Shown here: in pieces, positions 1-12,619 of the stretch
How positions within the stretch are numbered: position 1 is the stretch's first letter
Layout of the letters: every line of letters begins with the position of its first letter
DNA from: Apostichopus japonicus
Lineage: Eukaryota > Echinodermata > Holothuroidea > Aspidochirotida > Stichopodidae
Assembly: GCF_037975245.1 (NCBI RefSeq)
Contig: NC_092576.1
Coordinates: 882,501 to 946,500, forward strand
Length of the DNA: 64,000 nt
Direction of reading: 5' to 3'
Translations under genes and position numbers: made by a program
The notes under the pieces: generated by a model
What the model was told of the DNA's origin: nothing
The model's database searches: none
What the model saw: the letters and a program-made list of their open reading frames with translations, nothing else

Positions 1-330
1 GGGGGGGGGTTGGCTAGGGAAAGTTGTCTATTATTCAAACAGGGAGATGCTGAGAAGTGACGTATTGTTCAATTAACATTGTAAAGAACCCATAAATAAA
101 CAGGAGGTCGGAACTGAAGAGCCAATTAGGTAGGGGTTACTAAAGGGGGAGGAATTTCTAAGTAAATGGGATTTAAAGACAGAGCGGTTTCTATTGTTTG
201 GGTCGGAAGTGGTTGCTTCTTAGTTGGAGTTATTGAATTGTACTAAGTGTATAAGTACACCTGGAATTTGGGGGCTAGACCCACTTAGGAAATGGACTTT
301 CTAAAGTGGTGAGGCTTTAAGTAAGAAGTT

Positions 331-1230
331 GTGAAACCTTTGAAACTTAGCCTCAGGAGGGCTAAGGCAACAAGTGAAGAGACTGTCACCAATTACTTTC
401 AGGAGCTCAACCAAATCATGAATAAGTATAATCTGAAAGAAAAACCACACTTAATTTTTAATGTAGATGTAAGTGGCTTTCAGGTGGAACATATTCCCCA
501 TCGAGTGGTGGCACCGAGAGGTATGAAAGGCTAATTCCATCGTTACTGACCGTGGTGCCATGACCACTGTCTTAGCTGCTGGGAGTGACATTGGGCAGCC
601 TATTCCTCCCTTTTTTCTTTTCTTTTTTCAAAGGGAAACGGATGAATGACGTGCTAAAGAATGATGCTGTTCATGGAAGTGGTTTTAGCATCTCAGGTTG
701 GAGTAATGGCCAAATTTTTAAGAACTATCCCTTGAGACTCATTTGTCCAAGTTTTTACCGAATCGAGCTTCCGACGAACATGTGCCCCTCTTATATGATG
801 GACACTCGTTGCATTTCCATGGAGGTAATTAATTACGCCCAATCCAAGAACATCATCCTTTTCGTACTCCCCCTCACATAGTCATAAAGGAGTCCAAGGG
901 CCCATCAAACACATCAGCCAATAGTGCTCATTCAAGGGAATCCCCAAGACCAGGACAAAGTGACAAAGTCACCTTTGGGGGAAACATGCAGAAAACCATC
1001 TCAACCCCAAAATGACTCCGATTCCAGTCAGGAATGTAGCAATGATGTATGCTGTGTTTGTAAGAGGTTCTCTCTTCCAACTTTGAGAGATTTCCTAAGA
1101 AGTTAAGTCTGTAAACTGGGGACAATTTGAACACTGCACTCATTGGACACATTTAGAGTTTTGTGTCCCTGATACAAAGGAGAGCATTGAGAATGGAGGA
1201 CCTTCTTATGCCCCCATTGTCTCCAGGAAG
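331..1230 (+). pseudogene. Degenerate pogo/Tigger-like (DDE_1) transposase
   Basis: Pieces in several frames match the catalytic half of pogo/Tigger/jerky-type transposases. The stretch at 331-534 reads through KPHLIFNVDVSGFQ, where the first catalytic D sits in a usual DESG-like motif, here DVSG. The stretch at 585-881 has an FKGKRMN and SGWSNGQIF block followed by SMEVINYAQSKNIILFVLP. The DGHSSH-type second catalytic motif is split by a frameshift near 795. At 1040-1220 a cysteine-rich tail (CCVCKRFS, then LVNWGQFEHC-like residues in another frame) resembles the C-terminal zinc module of these elements. Frameshifts and stops make it non-functional. No terminal repeats were found, so the limits are approximate. 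It could also be a domesticated jerky-like gene that later died. Confidence 0.75.
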
Positions 1231-1960
1231 AATAAAAAGACATTATTTATTTTTTATAGTTTTTATATTTTCAAGAAAGACTGTTATACTCCTGTTAGAT
1301 GAAAGTTCATCTACCTCTCCTGACCTCTCAGCTCTGTGACCTGACTTGTCTGATTGGAAGTGAGAGGCTCAGAGCTACTGTGTGCGTGCAGCGTTACCAG
1401 CGTTAGCGTTTTCACACCAGATTTAGCAGTTTTAGACTTTTCTGGTGTACTAGCGTACGTTTTTTTTTCAAATCTAGCGTTTGCTGCCCGAAATTGGATG
1501 GTTCACAAAACAATTGCTCGTATCCGAAACATTCGAGGTGAAATTACCGCTTGGCTACACAATGAACCCATTTATATGTTACTTTTACACAATGTTATCG
1601 CGGTCGATATATTGATTATGTGGAAAACGGAGCTGGTCAACGGACTGAGACGAGAATCGTTTTTTGCAGTTAAATTGCGTCTGAATTAGTTGTAATTTTG
1701 TTGATTCTACAGTTTGTCATGTATTCAGAATACTTGTAATTAATGACTATTCTGACATACCGCCCTCCATTTTAATGGTATAAATCTGTTGAATAAACGA
1801 GTTGATCACAAGATGGCTACCTGACTACATCAAACATATACAATACAGATGTTTTGTTATGATTCTGAGCCAAGATGACTTGAAATTTGTTAAAATAATC
1901 CTAAAACTGTCTATCATATGAAAAAGTGCAACTTGTGATGGAAGGAAATAGGCTACATTA
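1231..1960. other. No recognisable gene or element
   Basis: AT-rich sequence with no convincing coding region. The open frame at 1354-1689 shows no family signature. A phrase near 1470 (CAAATCTAGCGTTT) recurs near 6100, which suggests an old dispersed repeat. Confidence 0.4.
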
Positions 1961-1973
1961 CATATGCAGGCAC

Positions 1974-2284
1974 GAATCCAGGGGGTGTTGGGGGCGCGCG
2001 CCTCCCGGGTAAGAAAAAGGGGAGAGAAAAAAAGAGGGGGGAAAAGAGGAGGAAGGAAGGGAAAAGAAAAAGAGAAAGAGGAGAAAAGGAGAAATGAAGG
2101 TAGCAGAAGAAAAACGCCAAGACACCGGGAAGAGAAAAAGGAACAGTGACATAATCACAGCGCTGATCCCTATTATATACGCAGGGTAGCCAGTGACGGA
2201 TCAAGGATTTCGGAAGGGCGTGCGCCTCGACATACCCCTTACACCGACAACTCCATTTTTGACGTTTCCATTTTTCCTCTCTCA

Positions 2285-2287
<3 letters not shown>
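1974..2287 (+). repeat. Truncated copy of the CAGGCGCGTATCC-type element
   Basis: Starts with CAGGCACGAATCCAGG, a G/C run and GGGTAAGAAAAAGG, then a long purine-rich tract. It matches the left ends of the elements at 30844 and 55279. The following stretch (GCCAAGACACCGGGAAG to ACACCGACAACTCC) matches 55470-55620 closely. The copy is cut off by the AT microsatellite at 2288. The long Lys/Arg/Glu-rich reading frames here are by-products of the purine tract. Confidence 0.75.

Positions 2288-2377
<90 letters not shown>
2288..2377. repeat. (AT)45 microsatellite
   Basis: An uninterrupted run of 90 bases of alternating A and T. It ends the truncated element copy at 1974-2287. Its length makes it prone to slippage and probably polymorphic. 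Confidence 0.98.
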
Positions 2378-2379
<2 letters not shown>

Positions 2380-3867
2380 TGACGCGTGTGTGTGTATGGA
2401 CGCCTTAAACAATTGTACAATTGTGCTTGGCTGGTTTCGAACTCGACCAAGTCGTCGGGGAACATGACGCATTTCGGTATTAGACCAAGATCTATACAGT
2501 GGCGTAGCTACGGGGGGGGCCTGGGGGCCGAGCCCCCCCCCCCATGAAATCGGCCGGGCCCCCCACTGGCCCCCCACTGGGACTGGGGTAAAAAAACTGT
2601 TGTAAAAAAAAAACACTCATCAGTGCGATTCACTAATATTTTTTGTTCAATAATTTGGGAAATAAGATTTACACAATTTTTTGTACGGGTAGCTTTGCCC
2701 GACTCTGTATTGAAAAGGTGAACATTTTACTTGTTTTTTTATAGTTATTTAGCCCTTTGCTTCCAATCCCATAGTAAGATTGTGAGGGTCTACACTCCAA
2801 TGAAAGTTAAATGTTGATTTAGTCATTTTGAGGGCCCCAATCCCTCCCATTAGTCCTTGTCTTGTCTTCTTGTCTTGTCTAGTACTATGCAAACACCAAC
2901 TAGTGGTTATCACTGCATAGGGGATATAATATAGACAAGTACCAATTTAACAACTATTTTGTTTATCGTGAGCTTCGCTGTTTTGGCCATGGACTAAGGA
3001 CATGCAGAGCAGCACATTACTTTGTAAAATACATCAAGTGAACAGGGTCTTTCTTAGTTTTCCATTTTTTGTTTATGTCTTGGACATTTCTAGGTCATCC
3101 TGCTAGCATACTGTGTATGTGATACGTAGCATGTAAACATGTGATACTTAGCATGAACGTGTAACATGCTCAGTGGTGGTGTGTTAATTTCAGTCACAAA
3201 ATTGTCCTTAACATTAACAATGAGGAATGTTGTTGCCTGACATTTGGCAAGATCATCAGTTTACCGATTGTCATTTGTGTGGCTGTCTGGGAATGATTGA
3301 ATATAGTTTGTCAGGCAAAGCATGAAGGTTCAGTGGAAATAGTTTATCTTTTGTTTTCACATGTGAAGATTCATGTAATAGCAAAACTAATAACAGAATA
3401 GAGGGAGCAGAGCATTTTGGAGAGGAACCAGAAACAAGTAGGTCGTTTTTGCGGTCTAAAACCTCCACCTTATCTGTGACAAAAACAACAGTATCTTGAA
3501 CTTATTGTTTTGTGTATAATTGGAGTGTAGACAATGCCATCATTTTTGGCAGAAATAAGTGTATTGTTGGAAATATCTTGATTATATACTGATAATATGT
3601 AACTGAATTAAGGTTGCAAATACATTGCTAGTGTTTCATGTTGATGTTTTATTTGATTAGGGGGGTGGCTCATCAGTGCTACAATTTGGCATACTCAGTT
3701 CTTTTTGTCTTCATCTGTCTGTGAAAATATGTTTATATGTATACATAATAAATTTGAGGTTGCAAGTGCATGGATATTGTTTTGTGTATAATTATGAGGA
3801 ACTACTAACTACTATAGCATTGTTCTATTTTTGTTTATTAGTAGAAAAGCAGAATTGAAAATTGTCA

Positions 3868-4020
3868 GTAGCAGCCAGAGGTCTGGGGTTTAAATCTCAG
3901 GCTGGTCATAGCAAAGACTTGGTATGAATTGTCGTCAATATGTGCGTGATGCTCCGCATGGCCAATGGGTATGGAAAAAAAACAGCGCCCCACAAGTGGG
4001 AAATAGTTTTGGCACTGCTA
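3868..4020 (+). repeat. tRNA-derived SINE fragment (probable)
   Basis: The stretch AGAGGTCTGGGGTTTAAATCTCAG followed by CTGGTCATAGCAAAGACTTG, in pieces, resembles a pol III B box with the flank seen in tRNA-derived SINEs of marine invertebrates. The A box is weak. It lies inside the hAT element. Confidence 0.4.
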
Positions 4021-4419
4021 ATCAAATCTGACAGTTGAAAATTGTTAGATTAACATACAATGGTTATGAGCTCAAGTTCAATGTTTCATCAGTCTATTAA
4101 CAATACTACAATATCCATATTGGAGAATTATGACCCTTCTTGTTTGTCAGATTCAAACTCCATATACAGCATGTTGGTTCCTTCTCTAGGCAGGAATAAT
4201 TGAATCCGCTTGCTAGGTAGGAGGTAGTCCGAGTAATCAGAGAGTTCGGATGGGCACAACTACACAAGCTACAGGCAGCACTGGCCCCCGTAGTCTGGAC
4301 ATCAACAACAGTCCGGCTAGGGCTGAGGTGTCGGGATCATAATCACCTGCAGCCAGGCGTTATCTGTAGCATATGCCCCCAACTTTCTTTTTTCCCATAA
4401 AAACAGGTGAATTTCAATC

Positions 4420-4625
4420 CATGGGAGTGATCATTGAGCACATTCCGGTATAAGAGTGAATTTCCACTCCATTGGAGTAAATCTTAACTCCTAATAGAGT
4501 TATATTCACTCATATTAGGAGTGAGGGTTAACTCCAATAGAGTTAAATTTCACTCTTAATTTGAAGTGCGCCAAGTGATCACTCCAATGGAATGAAATCC
4601 ACTCATTTGTTTTTAGAGTGTTGCT
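4420..4625. repeat. Fold-back (inverted) repeat block
   Basis: Alternating TGGAGT and ACTCCA words form nested inverted repeats. For example, GGGAGTGATCA at 4424 pairs with TGATCACTCCA at 4577, and AACTCCTAATAGAG pairs with ATTAGGAGTGAG-type text. The block could fold into a long hairpin. It may be a small MITE nested in the hAT element. Confidence 0.55.
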
Positions 4626-5628
4626 AGATATATGAAGAAGAAATTTACATACCAATACATGTTATCGGTCATCGATTGGCACAAAAACCCAGATTCTGAT
4701 GACAGCTGCGTCAAGAAACCCAATAAATGGCCTAATTAGCACTGAGCCACCAATGTGGACCATTACCGAAACATCGATGAGTGTTAGTCTTCCATCCCCT
4801 TCCTCTAATGTTATTTAAGTCCACATGTGGGCATATCCTGCAAACCTACCTGTAGCCCACAGGGGTTTGAGTTGGGAGAAAGGCCTTGACCCCTTGAAAC
4901 GACAAATGATGCCAACTTCCCTCAAGTTAAAAGTCTGGCTGAGTTGGCAAGGCCAGTCAGCATGAAAGAGATAAAAAAAAATTTGCATTTCTGTCACCAA
5001 AGTTGCACATCTTTATGGTTGCTATTTTGCCTCACAGGTGCCATCTCCTGCGATCTGGGGGGTGCTGAAATCTCAAATTTTCTCTGTACGCTCCGCGCCA
5101 ACCAAGGTGGCGCTCCGCTTAGTAACCTCCGTCCCCACAAGAAAGAACAGCCCCCCCATGGCCCCCACTCTAAAAATCCTAGCTACGCCACTGGATCTAT
5201 ATGCGAACTGCACTAGACATATGTCCTTCGATGCAACACTGCCATCCAGAGATAAAATGTTATACACCCCGACTTAAATGCTAATTGTTACCCAAAACCT
5301 TGTACCGTAACTTATACAATGAATCTAAAAATTAAATTCCGCATGCGATTTGAAAATTGAGCGCATTTCCTTTGAATATCATGTATTGGATCCAAGGGGG
5401 TACCATTGCCGGGGGCGGGGGTGGACGCACCCATCATTTCTTGAGATTGTTCCCATCTGCATGAAAACGTGCGCCCCACAACCCTACGCCCACCCCTCTA
5501 ATCGCTTCCCGATGAGTTACGAATCTTATTTAATTACCTTCGCCCGTAGTACCCAGACTTTGACAAAATCCGGCAACACACCACTTCATCTATAACAAGT
5601 GATCGGGTTGAGTTTTAGTGACGTCTAG

Positions 5629-5950
5629 GGCCCTTTTTTGGCATACGGACGGCAATGAGGGGGTCAACGTCATTCCTGATACGGGGCCATGGACGGTATT
5701 TATCAAAATCCAGTATTTTGGTCCGGCATAAATATGTTCAGTTTATGCATTTTGACTGTAATTATCCAGTCTTAGTACTATACTGATATTACGACTATCG
5801 AGAGAATAGGGCCCTCTTTGGGCATACGGACGGCAATGAGGGGGTCAAATGTTATCAATTGTAGTATGTTTGGTTTCCTCATAAATATGTTACGGTTATG
5901 CAATTTGGCTGTATAATCGGACGCCAGTCTTAGATACATATTAACGTTAC
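5629..5950. repeat. Imperfect tandem duplication, about 180 bp
   Basis: The phrase GGCATACGGACGGCAATGAG followed by GGGGTCAA occurs near 5640 and 5821. Each is followed by related text (CATAAATATGTT, GTTTATGCA or GGTTATGCA, CAGTCTTAG). The rest of 5202-6290 shows no gene. Confidence 0.7.
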
Positions 5951-6293
5951 CATTTTTACCACGTTTTCATGATAAACCGTTAAAACTTGTTATTAAAAAT
6001 GATCACTTGACCATCTATCATATGAATCAGTGCTACGAATTATTTAAAACAGTACACAAGTAAACACAGATATCTAGCGTTTTCAGGGGTTTTATTTTTG
6101 CAAATCTAGCGTTTATTTTTCACATGTCGCTGGTCACCCTGGCAAAAAAGTTTTCTCATTGACTTTGTACACGCTACAACTCCCAAATTTCCACCTTGAA
6201 TTTGTACACAGAATATCCTGCTAACAGAATATGCTGCTAACTTCAGGTGGGTAGACTTTGACCACTGTACATACTGTACTTACATTACAGGGG

Positions 6294-6355
6294 TGAGGTT
6301 AGTTCCAAGGTGTTTCGACAACAGAGAATTTGACCTGTGACGTACTTCCGTTTAC
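6294..6355 (+). repeat. Solo copy of the GTGTTTCGACAAC repeat
   Basis: GAGGTTAGTTCCAAGGTGTT followed by TCGACAACA matches the units of the array at 14755-15375. It matches even better the inverted copy at 15728-15775. In both solo copies the motif is followed by related text containing ACTTCCGTTT. Confidence 0.75.
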
Positions 6356-6599
6356 AAGAGCCCTCTCTAGTATTCCTACGGCAATGGCGCGAAATGGAAA
6401 GTGTAAATTACGTACAAGTTGTTGATGACGGCTACTCAGGCTGAAGATTAACCTGAAGATGACGGCAACTGTGCAGCATGGGTTTGAAGCCTGGACGTAA
6501 AGATTAGACCTAAATGTATTCTCTTGACTTGAACTTTGAACGTTTGAGAAAATTATATGAGCCAGGCTTTCTTGCAGGTTGTTGTAGTTGACGCAGCTT

Positions 6600-9480
6600 A
6601 GGCCCAAGACGTAGCCTAAGGTACTGTAGGTATAACCGTCACTAGCCTAATGATTGGTGAAATACTCTGTTGAACAGCTATGTTTAAACGAAATTGGGGG
6701 TCGATGGGGGCAGGCATAAATTTTGATAAGGATTATATTTCTAGTGGAGGTGCTTATATGTTTTGAAAGGAAGGAAAGTCAGTTCTAACAATATCAGGAG
6801 GCATGCTAAGGTACACCTACTACTAGTTAGTAGTATAGGGCCTAGGCCTAGTCAGTATTGCGAAGTTCGGCATACAGCGAGGTTCGGACACCCTAAGAAA
6901 TACACGATTTCACAATGAAAATCTACAGGAAGAGTCAAATTTCACCAAAAAGTACGAAGCTACAGTTATTTTCTCTCCAAAATGACCCGCGTGCAAGAAA
7001 TTACTTACATATTTGTCAATAAAATGACGAAGATCTATGAAGTCTGTTATAATTACTAAAAAAGCAACTGCGCCACCAATTTTATCACCAGCGCCACACT
7101 GTGGGTTTCTTGTCCGAACTTCGCAATACTCTAGCAAAGAAATACTGAAGCGATTTGGGAATCTAGTTGAATGGGGAGCTAGCGGTGAGTCATGCCACGC
7201 AAACGACAATGATGAAGAGTAGTACTGCACTTGGTTTATCCAATTTATTCAAACAAAACAAACAGACAAACAAAACAGCCTCTGCAATGAGAAGAGAAAA
7301 TTAAAACTTAACAGTTGTCCAGGTAAGTCATGTATACATTTAACCCAACAACTTACCATTGGTGTGAAACTCCTCAATTGAATGAAAATAATAAAACAAC
7401 AGATAACTGGTAAAACAATCTTGCAATGAACAAGTGACTAGCAACCCTGCAATAGCTCATCTCTAATGATAATAACAAGATAATAATTGAGTAAGACTTG
7501 AATGAATTGAAAAAGAATTGGAAATGAATTGAAGAAAAGAATGGAGTTATCGGTTCATCCATTTAAACCCGAAAAGTGAAAAAGTGAATCTCTTGCGTCG
7601 TACAATAACATCATCCATAAAAATGATAACAGCAGAATATGATAATATTTACCGAAGTACCAATCTAGCACATAACTAAATATGAAATTTAATTAACACC
7701 TTCTGTAACATGACGAAGAATACAATCAATGGCATGGCGTATATATATCTTTTCGCTCCTGGCGAGATAAAATCAGAAAATAATAGTAAACAAAATAGCT
7801 AAAAATGTAACCTCAGGTCCTCGCGTGAACAATTATGACCACAAAGAAATACCCTGCAAAATATCATGCATCACTTACCAGCCCAGTCATCTAACAACAA
7901 TGATCAGTAAACCTCACATATCACCGGACCACGACTCAGCTCAAAAGAACCTAAACCAGAAAATTAATATATAATCATATAAAAACATGGACTCAGTCAG
8001 TACTACCCCTTTTACCACGTGACTTAGAATTATTCTCATAATGTCACTGAGAAGCTACTAAAATATGGAATTGACAGGTAAATAAGGTAATTAAACAAAT
8101 ATCAATAAACAAATATCAAATAAAAACAGTTTGAAATGCAATCTTCCTTTAACACTTGAAACTAAACCCTCCCAAGTATAACACTGACTTAAATAGCCCT
8201 ACTAACTTACTGTTACTGTACATAACAATATGTATGAATGCTCCACCACATGGTAGAACTCTTTGAGAGAAACTCAATAATATCCCCAAATCTCTCTTAC
8301 AATAATAGTTCTTACAACATATGCCATTAAGTAAATTTTAACTAATAATCAATATGAAATAACTCACCAAGATACACTGAAACAGGCTCTTTTTCTTCAC
8401 ATGAATGGTTGAATTTCCTCTCACAAAACAATCAATACCATGTCTCTCTAACAAAGGATAAGTGGAGGAATGAAGCACATGGCTCTGAGAGTAAAAGTAG
8501 TTCAGTAGCCAACCTCCTCACAAAGTGAAAGGATACCAGCTTAAAATTATTACACAAGCAACTAACATGTTGGTTAACTTATACACATGAACATGTCATC
8601 TTAGTTTAACAACATACAACAGAAATAAAGACTCCATTGGGAATAACCTTTCCACAATCACTAAAACTATAAGCCCTATTTCTTTGTAGAGAGTATGTGG
8701 TTAGGTACTATGGAGCAGAGAACAATGAAGACCTGTGTAACATGATGGGTAGCAACAGGGAGATGAAACAACTCCTTGGCAGCAGTGCTCTCCTAATGAA
8801 TATGCAAAGGGTATCAGTGAAGGGCAGAGAACTTCCTGTACCTGTGCAGAGTGCTGAAACCTTGGAATGCCAAAAGGGCAAAATTCCACTTTATCACAAT
8901 ACCAGTTCCACAATCACGAAGAATCTTCTTGGAAAACAACGTGAAAACAGTTTGCAGGAAAGAAAGTTTGGCCGTGTATCGTACTATAACAAAATTCTCC
9001 CACCTTATGAAGTATATTTTCAAATGATTTATACCAGAAGATTTAGTTTTGGGATGTTTTAAGTCTTAAGTGTCCGAACTTCGAAGTCACCATGCTACTA
9101 CTACTAGTTGCAAAGTTACAGGGATAAGCTGAAGAACTTAGAAGTATTTGTAAAATTTTTGCTGAATTTAATGTTCTTCTTGAGGATCTGCGAGGTCCGC
9201 AAGACCGAAGGTCCGCCAGACCGAAATTTAAAAAGGTTTGCCACAATGAAGATCTTCGAGACCGAGGTCAACGAGACCGAAACTATTACTAGGCCCCGCG
9301 AGACCTAAACTGCTAGGCCTATAATAGCACTTGGTAAGACAAATATTACTACCGGTAATATTACCCTGATAAAGCTCGTAATGAAAAAGAATTTACAGCC
9401 ATCTCTTTTCATAATGGATACCAGTGAGTTGCGCAAGGGGGCTGGGGCGACTTGCATTGATACTACAGTAGGTTAGGCCT
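6600..9480. other. No gene recognised; short inverted repeats
   Basis: AT-rich sequence. AGTATTGCGAAGTTCGG at 6854-6870 is repeated in perfect inverted orientation at 7114-7130, and a related TGTCCGAACTTCG lies at 9070. A GACCGAGGTC-like degenerate repeat lies at 9185-9305. The reading frame at 8697-9062 (121 codons) has no family signature and no splice context, so it was not called a gene. Confidence 0.4.
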
Positions 9481-9484
9481 CCAC

Positions 9485-10520
9485 CAGTGGCGTAACCAGA
9501 GGCGGTTGCAGGGGGCGAAAGCCCCCGCTCTCAAATGTCAAACCCCCCTGCTGTGTGTTTGTGCTACAAAATGTACAAATTTTAGGAAGTAAATTAGACG
9601 TTTGGTTTATTATGAGGAAATTGTGTCAACTGTTACGGGCTAGAGGTTAAAAGTCCACCCCTAATTAATCCTGATTTCATAGTAAAATGGGATAATAATG
9701 ACAGTATACGCTATAACAAGGGAAACATGTTGCGGTTTTCGGTTCTACTTCTGTAAGGAGTTAAAATTCTTTAGACTGCTTGAATTTCAAATAATACTTG
9801 TAATGAGACAATGTAAAAAAGTGTTTTAAATTGGTTTAAATCGGCCGTTTTCCCTTACCTCTTCAGATTTTAAGGGGGGTCGGGGACGTCCACCAGTGAA
9901 GAATTTAAGGGGCATGCTCCATAGACCATCGGTCTCGCGGACCATTGGTGGGTTAGCTCGCACGGTTTTGTGAAAACTTACAACTGGTTTTTCTCTAGCA
10001 AAAAAACCAATCTGGCTCAAAGACCTGGTTTTTTTTCCATTCCCGAGTTGCATTGAAAACATCAAAATCTCTGATGGAGTTGTCGCAATACCTTACAATT
10101 GTCTAAGAATTTCTTTAAACTAAGGAAGGGTTTGCTCGGTTGGTTGATTGCTGTTTAACCAGCTAATGATCATAAATAGAATTTGTTGGTTAACACAAAC
10201 ATTTTTTGGCCCAGATGGAGAATCTTCCTAAAACGTAAATGTTATTGTAATACCCCCGCCCAAGACACTACAATCAATTGCACTACCCCCATGTTCACGC
10301 TATTAAGATGTTATATTTTTGGAGATTAGGGCCGAGCGTAAACCCCATTATGACCAATTTGAGATCGTAAAAAAAAATGCTTTACAATAAGATTGGTCCA
10401 ATATATTCAGTAGTGGCTGACAAAGTGTTCAAAGGTACTAAATTGCACGAGGCTCTAGCCATGTTCGCGGGTGGTGTCTTGGCGGTAAAATAAATTTCTT
10501 TTAAAGGAGTGAAGAGAATT
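9485..10520. other. Lone hAT-like terminus, otherwise unassigned
   Basis: CAGTGGCGTAACCAGAGG at 9485, followed by GGGGGCGAAAGCCCCC, looks like a hAT left end of the type seen at 2497. No matching right end or target duplication was found, so it may be a truncated copy. The remainder shows nothing recognisable. Confidence 0.4.
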
Positions 10521-10529
10521 TACCGTCTA

Positions 10530-10740
10530 CACTTTCAGAGGTCATTGTCTTAAGCTCAAAAAGTCACAAAGTAGGATTAATATTCTGCATAACTTTTTTT
10601 CTAATACGGTTGTGAATGAGTGGAACAGTTTGCCTGAGAAAGTTGTACTTGCAAGAAGTGTGAATGGGTTAAGAATGCTTTGGACAAGAACTTTAAGCAT
10701 TGTAATCAGGTCTGAGTGTTTGTGTCTTCAGATTTTTCTC
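10530..10740 (+). pseudogene. 3' end of a CR1/Jockey-like LINE
   Basis: The translation gives SQSRIN..NFFSNTVVNEWNSLPEKVV.A.SVNG, the characteristic C-terminus of many APE-type LINE polymerases. After codon GGG near 10670 one base is missing. Shifting by one restores FKNALDKNFKHC-like residues. No reverse transcriptase core is present, so this is a 5'-truncated, dead insertion. Confidence 0.75.
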
Positions 10741-10809
10741 TCCTATAGGGTCCTTGATGGGGAATTGAGTGTCCCTCCTGATCCTTATTTTTCTACCAAC
10801 CTAAACTAA

Positions 10810-12600
10810 TAATAACAATAAATACGTTCAGATAGGCACTACGTTAGGTCTACAGAAGTCTGGTAGAAGCTAATTTCAGTATTCAAGGTGCCAGTGAACT
10901 GTCATTCTAAGTAACTTATTTCTTCTTGGTAATTTGTTTGGCCATAATAAAAGTCTGTTCAGGTGATGCAGAATTTATTCAGCAGGTGGTTCAAGTCCAC
11001 CAACAGATAACATTAAGCCACTCAGTTTCCAAGAAGAATTTGACTATTTGTGCATGTAATGATGTGACTTAATTGCTATAGAAAAAAAGGCTAATCCCAT
11101 GATAGAAATTTTGTTTGGCAATTTGGCGAATCAATCAATGAATATTCTGAAATTTCTTACAGGGGAGTTTTGTATGTGAATATTGTTACGAAGTCCAGAT
11201 ATCATGGTTTGGGAAACAAACACAATAAAGTAGGTTAGATAGGTTTTGTTTTAAAAGAATCTAATGCGTGTCTCTTGGTAACAAATATATATAACTTAGC
11301 ATAAATACATTACATACCTTAATACTTAGAGTTAACTTAGCGCGCACGCAAGGTACCGCTGGGCTCTCCGTCGGGGTGTCAAATCCCAGGGTAGTCTGTA
11401 ACCGTAGTGCGGGTGTGTCTGGAAGCTTCCGGAAGGCGCTTTTCGTATAAATAACAGCTCCGGTATAGAGAACAGGACCAGGTAAGGGAAATAATAAGTT
11501 CAGAAGAATGGCATCCAAAAGAGAGTTAAGAGTAAGTCACACACAGCGTGGTTGGCATGGTGAAGAAAGGCCGGAACGGAAAAGGTAGGTTTTCTAAGGG
11601 CTATGCAGACATAGTTGTGATACATGGCGTGACGTACAGGTTGGTGCCACTGGGCGAAGAGAGCGAGCCACTCCTTGAAAACTAATATATATGGCATTCG
11701 GTGAGGTTACTCGACCGTAGCTTAGAACTGCACTGATTGTGCTTTACGTTTACAAATTAGCATAATAATACACCATTTAAAAATTGCATAACATCAATTA
11801 GCGTAGTTAACCTTTAAAGTACCATGCTACATCATAACAATATGATATAATTTTTTTTGTTCATCTTCTTGGGTCACCATACACTTGGAAGTGCAATTCC
11901 AGTACAAAAAGGTCTCTTAATTTACAGTTAGCTTGATACAACAATGTAACAAAATTTGTGTAAGATTCTTCAACAACACATAAGACAGTGCCCGCCTTTT
12001 TAAACAAGAAAACTGGAAGCTGATGTTGTTGAAGCTCAGCTCACTACCAGCTGCTTTTGACTGGCAAGAAAACCTTGGCAGAGTGTGTACAGTAGGTCTA
12101 AAGAAAATTGCAGCAGCTCAGTCCAGCAAACTTGGAAGGATCAAAAACATTGCCCGCTTCAGGAAGGACAAAGAGTGTAGGAACTTCTAACAAACAGATA
12201 AAACTTCTTTATTTTATATTTCTTTGTTACACATACAATGCAAGAATCATAATATACTTTACAATGTGAAGTTTTGATCTGGTACACAAGAGGTACAAAC
12301 AAACCCACTGGCAGGAATCTGGGGGTGGAGGCAGGTGCACTCTATAAGGTCTTGTCCCACAGCTTCCCAGACCTTGAGCAATTTTCAAATACACAACTAG
12401 AAATACAAATTTCCCAAAGGGGATGGGTGGGGGGGGGGGGGGAGGGAAGCCCTTGTTCCCTCTCCCAGGTTTGCCTCAAAAACCATTACTTGGAAATAAG
12501 CTCACTAAAGCTTCACCATATTATGTATAGGGGCCTAATAAAACCACAACTTTCTCTAATGGACAGAGGTACCTCCCTTATTTTATTCTCACTGGTACCC
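10810..12600. other. No gene recognised
   Basis: One stretch at 12005-12190 is open and rich in charged residues (ending GRIKNIARFRKDKECRNF) but has no recognised family and no start. It may be a fragment of the MULE-like element downstream. Nothing else could be supported. Confidence 0.35.
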
Positions 12601-12619
12601 ACTTCAGACCAAACATCAT

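Larger units (their letters stand above)
2497..5193. mobile_element. hAT-type non-autonomous transposon, 2.7 kb
   Basis: The left end is CAGTGGCGTAGCTACG. The right end read on the other strand is CAGTGGCGTAGCTAGG, so the terminal inverted repeats differ at one position in 16. Both sides carry the same 8-bp direct repeat GATCTATA (2489-2496 and 5194-5201), the target duplication length typical of hAT elements. No transposase-like reading frame was found, so it probably moved with help from another element. It contains a SINE-like fragment at 3868-4020 and a fold-back block at 4420-4625. The last 150 bp hold a module (TGTACGCTCCGCGCCAAC...) also present in the 1.5-kb elements at 30844 and 55279. 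Confidence 0.9.

Noticed and set aside
1953-2465. 170-codon minus-strand frame with a YIYIYI run
   Set aside because: The frame is created by the (AT)45 repeat and the pyrimidine side of a purine tract. It has no protein family signature.
2411-2490. Minus-strand tRNA-like sequence with B-box-like GAGTTCGAAACC
   Set aside because: The A box is poor and no cloverleaf could be drawn by eye. At most it is a decayed SINE.
8697-9062. 121-codon open frame
   Set aside because: No domain, no splice signals that fit, and no repeat or neighbour supports it as a gene.
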